Below are positions 1 to 5,481 of a DNA stretch of 5,481 nt, one piece after another (the stretch's first letter is position 1; the number at the start of each line of letters is the position of its first letter). Made by a program: the position numbers and the translations under genes. This DNA comes from Oscillospiraceae bacterium (lineage in GTDB: Bacteria; Bacillota; Clostridia; Oscillospirales; Oscillospiraceae), in contig WQRL01000094.1 of assembly GCA_009786775.1 (NCBI GenBank), positions 1,359-6,839 on the forward strand, given 5' to 3'. The notes beneath the pieces were generated by a model. The model saw nothing but the letters and a program-made list of their open reading frames with translations. It was not told where the DNA came from and made no database searches.

Positions 1-1048
1 TTTCCACTCATCAGAAACCGACAATAGGATGCTTGCCCTATACGGCCTTGCTATGCTCGGAGAGCCTGTGCTGCTGGACTTGCAAAGCTATGCGAAACTC
101 GAAGGCCTATCGGTTAGAAACACTGCATATATAGCCCTGGGCTTTGCCGCGCTGGGTGAGAGACAGATGGCCCTAACACTCTACAATGAACGCATTGCAC
201 CGCATGTTCAAGCTCTGGCGTCACTTTACAGGGTAAACGACGGGGCTAACCGCGCACAAATACTGGATGCCACATCTGTCACCGCCCTGCTGGCGGCACA
301 GCTTGGGCTTCCAGAGAGCACCGGGATGTTTGAATACTCCATGAGATACCGGCGGCATGATGTGTCTTACCATGATGGCTTCCTACGGATGAATGTGGAG
401 CGCCTGAAGTTCATTTCTCATGAAATAGTAAACCGCGAAGCGGTGACAGCCTCCATAACCTATACCCTTTTTGGTGAAACTGTGACTAGGGACCTTGGAA
501 ACAGAAGGTCGTTTAGACTGCGCATTCCGGCTATGAATATAAGTGAGTTTAACATTGTTTCAGTGACAGGCGATGTGGGTGCTGTATCGGTGGTGCGTAC
601 TGCTCTTGAGGACTTTAGCACTGTGGAAAATGACATAGTAGTCCGGCGCGAGTTTTTCAGGGCGGGGTCAAACATCAGCAGCAACACCTTTGAGCAGGGT
701 GACTTGGTACGCGTTCAGATTACTATTGAGTACTCCGCGCGCTCCCTGGGCGGTTCATATGTGGTGACTGATTTTCTTCCGGCAGGCCTTGTGCATTTAC
801 CCCATTCGGCGCGGTTCGACGGAAGGACAGGAGGTTCAGGCCTACTGGCATTTGCCCGGACCGAAGGTCAGCGGGTTACATTTTTTGATTCCAATTCAAC
901 CTCCAGAGGCAGACGGAGAACCTATCACTATTACGCCCGCGTAGTAAATCCAGGCACATTTACAGCAGAAGGGACCCTAGTACAGAACGTGGGTGTAAGG
1001 GAGTACATGGCTGTAGGGGCTAATGCAGTTCTGACAATAAACCCATAA
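1..1048 (+). CDS. Alpha-2-macroglobulin family protein, C-terminal part (5' end outside window)
   Basis: The frame is open from base 2 with no stop before the first ATG at 29, so this is the tail of a longer gene; about 348 residues are visible. Bacterial alpha-2-macroglobulins are large envelope proteins thought to trap proteases through a thioester domain. The first ~110 residues are short helical pairs rich in Ala and Leu (for example YIALGFAALGERQMALTLY), which fit the end of the alpha/alpha-barrel thioester domain. A beta-rich stretch follows (about 395-620). The last ~140 residues match the closing macroglobulin (MG10-like) domain: VRREFF near 640, FEQGDLVRVQITI near 686-724, VVTDFLPAGL at 761-790 and YHYYARVVNPGTF at 923-961. 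It stops soon after this domain, with no C-terminal anchor. The thioester motif and any signal peptide would lie upstream, so whether it is a thioester-active form cannot be judged. Family assignment is confident from memory of the C-terminal motifs; the role is inferred from the family. Confidence 0.85.
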   Translation, partial: FHSSETDNRMLALYGLAMLGEPVLLDLQSYAKLEGLSVRNTAYIALGFAALGERQMALTLYNERIAPHVQALASLYRVNDGANRAQILDATSVTALLAAQLGLPESTGMFEYSMRYRRHDVSYHDGFLRMNVERLKFISHEIVNREAVTASITYTLFGETVTRDLGNRRSFRLRIPAMNISEFNIVSVTGDVGAVSVVRTALEDFSTVENDIVVRREFFRAGSNISSNTFEQGDLVRVQITIEYSARSLGGSYVVTDFLPAGLVHLPHSARFDGRTGGSGLLAFARTEGQRVTFFDSNSTSRGRRRTYHYYARVVNPGTFTAEGTLVQNVGVREYMAVGANAVLTINP

Positions 1049-1121
1049 CGAAGTCAGGCGCAGGCGGCCGAAGCGAAATAGGGAAAAGCCCAAGCAGAAA
1101 TTAAAGGCAGCTTGCAAAATA

Positions 1122-1146
1122 CGCGGATGCGCAATGCGCATCCGCG
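1122..1146 (+). terminator. Perfect hairpin, probable terminator of the macroglobulin gene
   Basis: CGCGGATGCGC at 1122-1132 and its exact reverse complement at 1136-1146 enclose the 3-base loop AAT, giving an 11-bp GC-rich stem 73 bases after the stop codon. The following bases are pyrimidine-rich (CCTTTACGCTTTAATTTT) but not a clean T run, so termination efficiency is uncertain. An outer pairing TAAAGGC (1102-1108) with GCCTTTA (1146-1152) is also possible. Because the stem is symmetric, it could also act on the opposite strand, but no minus-strand gene approaches it. Confidence 0.6.
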
Positions 1147-1213
1147 CCTTTACGCTTTAATTTTAGAGTTTAGGGTTTTTAACTTTTTGCACCGCATATT
1201 AACGAAATTAACC

Positions 1214-1243
1214 TTGAATAAGCAGATGAAACTGTGATAGAAT
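1214..1243 (+). promoter_or_regulatory. Probable sigma-A promoter with extended -10, upstream of the unknown gene
   Basis: TTGAAT (1214-1219) and TAGAAT (1238-1243) are separated by 18 bases, and TGA directly precedes the -10, giving the extended form TGnTAGAAT. Transcription would begin near 1250, about 20 bases before the preferred ATG at 1272. It lies downstream of the hairpin at 1122-1146, which agrees with a new transcription unit. Called by eye from consensus only. Confidence 0.5.
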
Positions 1244-1271
1244 ACGGCGATTGTACACAGGGGTGATGGCT

Positions 1272-1991
1272 ATGACAAAACTTACGCTGCAAGACTACTG
1301 GCAGCCCGAAGACGATGCGGCTGCAATAGTTGACAAATGGACCGCTGAGGACAATGCGAATATACCGCCGGAGGTTAGGGAAAGCTTGCGTGAGTTTTTT
1401 CCGCGGATTGACCTTTCTCCCGATGAAGCAGATGTTATCCCCCAGAGTGTCGCCAGGTACATAACAACGAACTCGCGGGCCTATCAGAAGTATATGAAGG
1501 AACGCAGTGAACGCACTTCGCCTGACGGCCTAATTACCTGCAAGAGCCCTTTTGAGGAAGTTTTTTTACTGCACCTGCAAGGGCTTTATGCTATTTTGGA
1601 ATTTTATGATGAATTTGTGGAGTCTGTAAAATCTGCCAGGCAGGCAAAGGCTGTTTATGTAGATGCAGCCGAAGCGAAAATCAGCTTAGAACTTCTCGGA
1701 AAAAAGCCTGAGCTACTTTCAAAGACCAAAGAAGACGAGAAGCTGATGCTATTTCTTACGGAGATAGATAAATCCTTGCGCATGTTTGAAAGTCTTGTGC
1801 CGGTGGATGTTGTGAGATACATTGGGCACGCAGGCTACCGGATTGCGGGCGATACGGCAGAGACATACCGTGCCGTACCGGAACTTGTGAAGCTACAGGA
1901 CCTAAAGAAACGCGCCGAGGAGCTATTTTATAGATTCGGATATGTCCGAGGGGAAAGAAATTTATTTGTGCCAAAGGAGGTGGACGGCTAA
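1272..1991 (+). CDS. Hypothetical soluble helical protein upstream of flotillin
   Basis: I do not recognise this 239-residue protein. It has no signal peptide or membrane span and is strongly charged, with a single cysteine (Cys90). The N-terminal part (1-60) is acidic (LQDYWQPEDDAAAIVDKW). The middle (about 92-125) carries a hydrophobic helix, FEEVFLLHLQGLYAILEFYD. The rest looks helical with Lys/Glu-rich segments (about 120-172 and 205-222), ending in an aromatic stretch, ELFYRFGYVRGERNLF. The start is set at ATG 1272 because AGGGGTGA (1259-1266) lies at proper distance. ATG 1266 overlaps that site, and TTG 1251 coincides with the predicted transcription start, so both are unlikely. The gene lies 124 bases before the flotillin with no clear promoter or terminator between, so co-transcription is likely. 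A cytoplasmic role linked to the flotillin is inference from position only. The reading frame is long, starts after a promoter and ends normally, so I am confident that it is a real gene. Confidence 0.8.
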   Translation: MTKLTLQDYWQPEDDAAAIVDKWTAEDNANIPPEVRESLREFFPRIDLSPDEADVIPQSVARYITTNSRAYQKYMKERSERTSPDGLITCKSPFEEVFLLHLQGLYAILEFYDEFVESVKSARQAKAVYVDAAEAKISLELLGKKPELLSKTKEDEKLMLFLTEIDKSLRMFESLVPVDVVRYIGHAGYRIAGDTAETYRAVPELVKLQDLKKRAEELFYRFGYVRGERNLFVPKEVDG

Positions 1992-2042
1992 ATGCAAGCT
2001 GAGCTTTGCGTTTGGGGAAGCGCATTTGCTCAAAAGAGATAA
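1973..2042 (+). other. Possible 16-residue small ORF behind a perfect Shine-Dalgarno site
   Basis: AAAGGAGGTG (1973-1982), inside the last codons of the unknown gene, is a near-perfect ribosome binding site. Nine bases later an ATG (1992-1994) follows directly after the TAA stop (1989-1991). The frame from that ATG encodes MQAELCVWGSAFAQKR and stops at 2040-2042. The arrangement is typical of translational coupling, yet the peptide is tiny and resembles nothing I know. It could be a real small protein, a leader that affects flotillin expression, the remnant of a lost gene, or chance, since the purine-rich bases also encode Lys-Glu-Val. Confidence 0.25.
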
Positions 2043-2052
2043 AGAGATAAAG
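2033..2052 (+). repeat. Short 8-bp-period direct repeat (AAGAGATA, about 2.5 copies)
   Basis: Between the unknown gene and the flotillin, the bases repeat with exact period 8 from 2033 to 2052. It is purine-rich and lies about 65 bases before the flotillin start. It could be simple slippage sequence; no function is evident. Confidence 0.4.
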
Positions 2053-2100
2053 CAATAGAGAGATTCGGTGGCAAATATGACGAGAAAAATATTTTAAGGC

Positions 2101-2106
2101 AAAGGA
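2101..2106 (+). promoter_or_regulatory. Ribosome binding site of the flotillin gene
   Basis: AAAGGA lies nine bases before the ATG at 2116. It decides the start: the ATG at 2109 is in another frame, and the chosen ATG places the hydrophobic N-terminal segment exactly where flotillins carry it. Confidence 0.6.
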
Positions 2107-2115
2107 AAATGTGCT

Positions 2116-3612
2116 ATGGATTTAATGTATTTGATTTTGATTCCTGTGATAATTATAGTAGTAATATGTTTACTAGGCTACGTGAAATCGCCGCCTGACA
2201 AAGCGATTATTATTTCAGGCCTGCGCAAAAAGCCCAAAATGCTCATAGGAAAAGCCGGTATAAGGATTCCGTTTCTTGAAAGAACTGACAGCCTGTATCT
2301 AAAACAGGTCACAGTCCCCGTTATCAGCAGGTCAATTCCGACAAAAGACTTTATTAACGTAAATATTGACGCTGTAATCAAAGTGCGCATATGTCCGGAA
2401 TCGGACACCCTTGACCTTGCCATGAAGAACTTTCTCAACAAGAGTCCGGAAATGATTATTCAGGATCTACAGGATTCGCTACAAGGCAATATGAGAGAAA
2501 TCGTCGGCAGCTTGTCACTGGAAGAGCTTTCCCAAAATAAGGAAAGATTTAGCGCAGAAATCAAAAATGCTGCAGATGCGGATATGAAGGCGCTGGGCGT
2601 CGAAATTGTAACCTGCAACATTCAAAGCGTCACAGACGACCAGAAACTGATTGAAAACCTAGGTGCATACAATACGGCGGAGATTACAAAAAAAGCAGCC
2701 ATTGTCAAAGCCAAGGCTAAGAGAGATATTCAAGTTGCGGAAGCAGGGGCGGCCAAGGAAGCAAACGATGCCCGTGTCATAGCGGAACTTGAAATTGCCC
2801 AGAGAAATAATGAGCTTGAAATAAGGCAGGCGGAGCTGAAAAAAATCTCCGACACCGAAAAAGCTAAGGCAGAAGCTGCATTTAAAATTGAGCAGGAAAC
2901 CCAGCGGAAAACCATTGAAGCAGCCTCAGTTGACGCTGAGATTGCAAAGTCAGAGCGCGAAGTAGAGCTCAAGGAAAAAGAAGCGCAAGTCAAAGAGCGC
3001 GCCCTAAACGCAGAAGTCCGCAAACAGGCGGATGCCGACAGATACCGCAAGGAGCAGGAGGCAGAGGTGGAGCTGTTCCAGAGAACCCAAGAGGCCGAGG
3101 CCAAGAAAATTGAAGCGCAGGCCGAGCTGTTTAGGAGAACTCAAGATGCGGAAGCGAAGAGACTTGAAGCCGAAAAAGAAGCCGAAGCCACAAGGCTCCG
3201 CGGTGAAGCCGAGGCCGCAGCGGTCAGAGCCCGGGGCGTAGCGGAAGCCGAAGCGATTAGGGAAAAGGCCGAGGCCATGAAGCAATACGGCGAGGCTGCC
3301 GTAATTGAAATGATTGTAAACAGATTGCCTGAAATTGCCAAAAGTGTGGCAGAGCCTATGTCGAGAATTGACAAAGTTACAATTTTCGGCAGCGACGGCC
3401 AAGGTGTGGCAGGCATGACCGAAAACGTACCCATAGCAATGGCTCGGGCTTTCGACACTGTCAAGGCTGCTACAGGTGTGGATCTCACAGAAATTGTAAG
3501 AGCCGAAACTTTCGAGGCTAAAACCACCAAGAACATAAACTTCACAGGAGTGCCTGAAGGAATTGTCCGGCAAGTAATCAAAGACGAAAGCGCAGTGCCC
3601 GAGGTGAAGTAA
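2116..3612 (+). CDS. floT: Flotillin family protein (YuaG/FloT-like, SPFH domain)
   Basis: This complete 498-residue protein has the full flotillin layout and the usual family length. Residues 4-23 form an N-terminal membrane segment (ILIPVIIIVVICLL). An SPFH/band-7 domain follows (about 25-190), with SPPDKAIIISG at its start and ADADMKALGVEIVTCNIQSV at 152-171. A long Glu/Ala/Lys/Arg-rich coiled coil with the typical EA repeats spans about 190-393. The C-terminal oligomerisation region contains LPEIAKSVAEPMSRIDKVTI (404-423), a Gly-rich turn, and a short tail. In Bacillus, flotillins scaffold ordered membrane microdomains and influence membrane fluidity, secretion and signalling. Residues 319-336 and 337-354 are a recognisable tandem repeat. 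The usual partner, an NfeD-type protein (YuaF), is absent on both sides; an unknown soluble protein lies upstream instead and probably shares the transcript. The gene is followed by a hairpin at 3641-3665. The family call is firm; the gene symbol is by analogy with Bacillus. Confidence 0.95.
   Translation: MDLMYLILIPVIIIVVICLLGYVKSPPDKAIIISGLRKKPKMLIGKAGIRIPFLERTDSLYLKQVTVPVISRSIPTKDFINVNIDAVIKVRICPESDTLDLAMKNFLNKSPEMIIQDLQDSLQGNMREIVGSLSLEELSQNKERFSAEIKNAADADMKALGVEIVTCNIQSVTDDQKLIENLGAYNTAEITKKAAIVKAKAKRDIQVAEAGAAKEANDARVIAELEIAQRNNELEIRQAELKKISDTEKAKAEAAFKIEQETQRKTIEAASVDAEIAKSEREVELKEKEAQVKERALNAEVRKQADADRYRKEQEAEVELFQRTQEAEAKKIEAQAELFRRTQDAEAKRLEAEKEAEATRLRGEAEAAAVRARGVAEAEAIREKAEAMKQYGEAAVIEMIVNRLPEIAKSVAEPMSRIDKVTIFGSDGQGVAGMTENVPIAMARAFDTVKAATGVDLTEIVRAETFEAKTTKNINFTGVPEGIVRQVIKDESAVPEVK
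3070..3177 (+). repeat. Tandem 54-bp repeat within the flotillin coiled coil
   Basis: Two adjacent 54-base units (3070-3123 and 3124-3177) encode ELFQRTQEAEAKKIEAQA and ELFRRTQDAEAKRLEAEK. By hand count, 12 of 18 residues and 38 of 54 bases match. It fits an old internal duplication in the coiled coil. Similar EA-rich repeats are normal in flotillins, so it is a structural feature rather than a mobile repeat. Confidence 0.6.
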
Positions 3613-3640
3613 TCAGCGCAGCAAGGCAAAGCAAAGGGAA

Positions 3641-3665
3641 GGGGTGCTGCATTTTGCAGCACCCC
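3641..3665 (+). terminator. Perfect hairpin after flotillin, probable terminator
   Basis: GGGGTGCTGCA (3641-3651) and its exact reverse complement TGCAGCACCCC (3655-3665) enclose the loop TTT, giving an 11-bp stem 28 bases after the flotillin stop. No T run follows (CTGCTAATTTCTG), so it may be a weak intrinsic terminator or an mRNA 3'-end stabiliser. The promoter downstream supports a transcript boundary here. Confidence 0.6.
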
Positions 3666-3693
3666 CTGCTAATTTCTGTGGGCCATCGGCTAT

Positions 3694-3722
3694 TGCCTTG
3701 ACTGATACTTTTATGATACAAT
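3694..3722 (+). promoter_or_regulatory. Probable sigma-A promoter with extended -10, upstream of the GHL10 gene
   Basis: TTGCCT (3694-3699) and TACAAT (3717-3722) are 17 bases apart, and TGA precedes the -10, giving an extended TGnTACAAT. Transcription would begin near 3729, leaving a leader of about 80 bases before the start at 3809. A better-looking -35, TTGACT at 3698-3703, is only 13 bases from the -10 and is too close to be used with it. Confidence 0.5.
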
Positions 3723-3737
3723 CCTACTGTTAAATAT

Positions 3738-3791
3738 ATGCAAATTCCGTGGCTGGCCCTACACTTATTAAATGAGGCCAATTCTGCGTAG
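3738..3791 (+). other. Possible 17-residue upstream ORF in the GHL10 leader
   Basis: ATG 3738 opens a frame encoding MQIPWLALHLLNEANSA, ending at TAG 3789-3791. It fits between the predicted transcription start (~3729) and the ribosome binding site of the GHL10 gene. There is no Shine-Dalgarno site, and only about nine bases of leader precede it, so translation would be nearly leaderless. Most likely chance. Confidence 0.15.
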
Positions 3792-3795
3792 TGAT

Positions 3796-3806
3796 AGGAT
3801 AGGTGA
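3796..3806 (+). promoter_or_regulatory. Ribosome binding site deciding the TTG start of the GHL10 gene
   Basis: AGGA (3796-3799) and AGGTGA (3801-3806) both match the Shine-Dalgarno consensus. Aligned on AGGTGA, the spacing suits TTG 3809. GTG 3803 lies inside this site, so it is the less likely start, and an in-frame TAG at 3800-3802 rules out any start further upstream. Confidence 0.5.
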
Positions 3807-3808
3807 AG

Positions 3809-5481
3809 TTGAAAACAAAAAGCCGCTTAATAATCTCTGCGCTGCTGATGTGCGCCCTAATCGGCAGTGGCATCTTCTTAATTTATAACATTGCAGGTGC
3901 TCCCGGTGCGCCGCCCTATTATGCACGGGGGGCTGAAGCTATGCCCATTTCCTTTGATATTTACACACCATCACCCGGCGGCGAAGAAGAGCCATATGAA
4001 GCTCAGCCGATTTTTGAGGTTTTGCCCAGTGAGTTTCGCGGGGTTTGGGTAACCACAGTAATTAATCTTGATTTTCCAACAGCCCCGGGGATTTCTGCCG
4101 AGGCGATGAAGCAAGAAATAGATGAAATAGTGGCACGGACTGTGGAACTCGGCTTAAATACCATTATTTTCCAAGTGCGGCCGACAGGGGATGCTTTTTA
4201 TGAGTCGGATATTTTCCCGTGGAGCCACTGGCTGTCGGGAACTCAGGGCGTGGGAATTTCGGACTTTGACCCCCTGGCTTACTGGATTGAAGTCAGCCAC
4301 GCAAACAATCTTGAACTACACGCATGGATTAACCCTTACAGAATCATACACACCATAACAAACTCATCCGACCCCAACACCTTGTACGAAAACCATCCGG
4401 TGCGCCTGCGCCCCGAATTAGCTGTGGGCTGGACAGACAATAATGGGCGCAGCGGGCTGTTCCTCGACCCCGGCTTGCCTGAGGCAAGGCAGCTTATAAT
4501 TGACGGGATTGAAAATCTCATTAGAAACTACGCTGTGGATGGCATTCATTTCGATGACTATTTCTATCCGGATACTAACTTCGATGATGCAGCATCTTTT
4601 GAGCGCTATGGTGACGGAATGGACCTACACTACTGGCGGCGTGAGAATGTCAACACTTTGGTAAGGGATATCCAGTCGAAAATCCGCAGCCTCAACGAAG
4701 AGCTTGACAGAGATGTAACATGGGGCATCTCTCCGACAGCCATATGGAAAAACGAAACAAGCCATCCTCTGGGCGTGCCTACAACTAGGGGGATGGAATC
4801 TTTCCACGCCCTCTACGCCGATACCCGGCTCTGGGTCACCGATGAAATGGTGGATTACATAATGCCGCAGATATACTGGTATATAGGCTTTGCCATCGCC
4901 GATTTTGAAGCTGTTTTCACTTGGTGGGAAGATTTGTGCCGCGATAGCGATGTGGATCTTATAATAGGCCATGCGGCCTGGCGTGAAGAGGATAACCACG
5001 GGCCTAACTGGCAGGGTGAAATGGTGCGTCAAATGCAGATGGTAACTGATTCTGATGTGGCGCAGGGAAGCGTGTTTTTCCGAAGCAACCATCTAAGAGG
5101 CGCAGTCGGTGACGCAATAAGGGATTTTTATTTCGACTTAGATGACACAATGGTCATACGTGAGCCTGTAATTATTTTGGATACCCTATCTATCGGAACC
5201 CCTGCAAACAATGCAACCATAGAAGCGGAGCTCACAGCGACACGCGGGTTTAACATAACAGGGACTAGCGACCCCAATGAGCGGCTGTTCGTAAATGGCA
5301 ACTTGGTCAGAGACCGCACTGTTGAAGGATTTTTCTTTGTGCATGTGCCTGTGGCGCCGGGCGTCAATGAATTTACATTTACCCAAGAGGGCCAAACTCC
5401 TGTAACACGCACCATAACCCGCAATTTGCCAACGCCGCCCCCGCCGCCTACCCCTGCGCCGACTGTAACACAGGTCACGGC
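3809..5481 (+). CDS. Secreted or anchored glycoside hydrolase-like GHL10 (YngK-type) protein, 3' end outside window
   Basis: The frame runs from TTG 3809 to the right edge with no stop; 557 codons are visible. Residues 1-31 are Lys/Arg-rich then hydrophobic (LIISALLMCALIGSGIFLIY), a signal peptide or membrane anchor with possible cleavage after AGA (29-31). A low-complexity acidic/proline stretch follows to ~72. The GHL10 (DUF187) TIM-barrel domain spans about 75-442. Its hallmarks are FRGVWVTTVINLDFP (from 76), QVRPTGDAFYES (from 122), HAWINPYRI (171-179), DGIHFDDYFYP (244-254), WGISP (305-309) and YIMPQIYW (350-357). The acidic residues of DGIHFDDY are likely in the active site. An Ig-like beta domain follows (about 450-535; LFVNGNLVRDRTVEGFFF), then a linker, PTPPPPPTPAP (541-551), that should lead to a further domain beyond the window. 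The enzyme should act on an extracellular glycan; the substrate is not established from sequence. It has its own promoter and is probably not co-transcribed with the flotillin. GTG 3803 is an alternative start, adding two residues. Confidence 0.9.
   Translation, partial: MKTKSRLIISALLMCALIGSGIFLIYNIAGAPGAPPYYARGAEAMPISFDIYTPSPGGEEEPYEAQPIFEVLPSEFRGVWVTTVINLDFPTAPGISAEAMKQEIDEIVARTVELGLNTIIFQVRPTGDAFYESDIFPWSHWLSGTQGVGISDFDPLAYWIEVSHANNLELHAWINPYRIIHTITNSSDPNTLYENHPVRLRPELAVGWTDNNGRSGLFLDPGLPEARQLIIDGIENLIRNYAVDGIHFDDYFYPDTNFDDAASFERYGDGMDLHYWRRENVNTLVRDIQSKIRSLNEELDRDVTWGISPTAIWKNETSHPLGVPTTRGMESFHALYADTRLWVTDEMVDYIMPQIYWYIGFAIADFEAVFTWWEDLCRDSDVDLIIGHAAWREEDNHGPNWQGEMVRQMQMVTDSDVAQGSVFFRSNHLRGAVGDAIRDFYFDLDDTMVIREPVIILDTLSIGTPANNATIEAELTATRGFNITGTSDPNERLFVNGNLVRDRTVEGFFFVHVPVAPGVNEFTFTQEGQTPVTRTITRNLPTPPPPPTPAPTVTQVT

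Noticed and set aside
1251..1271. Longer versions of the unknown protein starting at TTG 1251 or ATG 1266
   Set aside because: TTG 1251 coincides with the predicted transcription start and ATG 1266 overlaps the Shine-Dalgarno site, whereas ATG 1272 has proper spacing.
1756..2055. Minus-strand 99-codon frame across the end of the unknown gene
   Set aside because: It overlaps the 3' end of a plus-strand gene with good start signals, and its product shows no recognisable features.
2730..3662. Several long minus-strand open frames opposite the flotillin (up to 189 codons)
   Set aside because: They lie opposite a clear flotillin coiled coil; Ala/Glu-rich codons create stop-free antisense frames. 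Their products are Ser/Ala- or Phe/Leu-rich low-complexity sequences without recognisable domains.
3698..3722. TTGACT at 3698 as the -35 of the GHL10 promoter
   Set aside because: It is only 13 bases from the -10; TTGCCT at 3694 gives the normal 17-base spacing.
3753..3780. Hairpin TGGCC/GGCCA in the GHL10 leader as a riboswitch or attenuator
   Set aside because: Only five base pairs around a loop of about 17 bases, with no recognisable riboswitch core or following T run.
3851..3853. Lipoprotein cysteine at residue 15 of the GHL10 protein
   Set aside because: The residues before it (LLM) do not form a lipobox, and it sits early inside the hydrophobic segment.
4625..5478. Minus-strand open frames opposite the GHL10 gene (155 and 116 codons)
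   Set aside because: The plus strand holds a well-matched GHL10 family protein throughout; the antisense products resemble no family and no promoter or ribosome binding site was seen for them.

Overview
The window reads as a low-to-middle GC Firmicute, most likely an anaerobic clostridium-like bacterium. The grounds are the Gram-positive style Shine-Dalgarno sites, the TTG start of one gene, and the gene content: a bacterial alpha-2-macroglobulin, a YuaG/FloT-type flotillin and a secreted GHL10 (YngK-like) glycoside hydrolase. This is an inference from gene content and style; no rRNA or taxonomic marker is present. All four genes lie on the plus strand, and the long minus-strand open frames look like shadows of them.

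Layout. (1) Positions 1-1048 hold the 3' end of a large alpha-2-macroglobulin-family gene, followed by a perfect 11-bp hairpin that probably ends its transcript. (2) An extended -10 promoter near 1214-1243 leads into a 239-residue soluble, helical protein of unknown function (1272-1991). (3) After 124 bases without a clear promoter or terminator comes a complete flotillin of 498 residues (2116-3612), followed by a second 11-bp hairpin. (4) A second extended -10 promoter near 3694-3722 precedes a secreted or membrane-anchored GHL10 family protein. Its GTG/TTG-type start gives an open frame running off the right edge (3809 to beyond 5481).

Working together. The unknown gene and the flotillin probably form one transcription unit, bounded by the promoter at 1214 and the hairpin at 3641. 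The unknown protein sits where a flotillin partner would be expected, but it is not the usual NfeD-type membrane protein. The flanking genes act at the cell surface: the macroglobulin is a protease-trap/envelope-protection protein, and the GHL10 protein is a predicted glycan hydrolase with an Ig-like domain and a proline-rich linker. The general theme is therefore envelope and membrane maintenance, but each flanking gene appears to be its own unit. No mobile element, CRISPR array, tRNA or rRNA was seen. The most interesting item is the uncharacterised gene coupled to a flotillin. I do not see strong evidence for a wholly new system.
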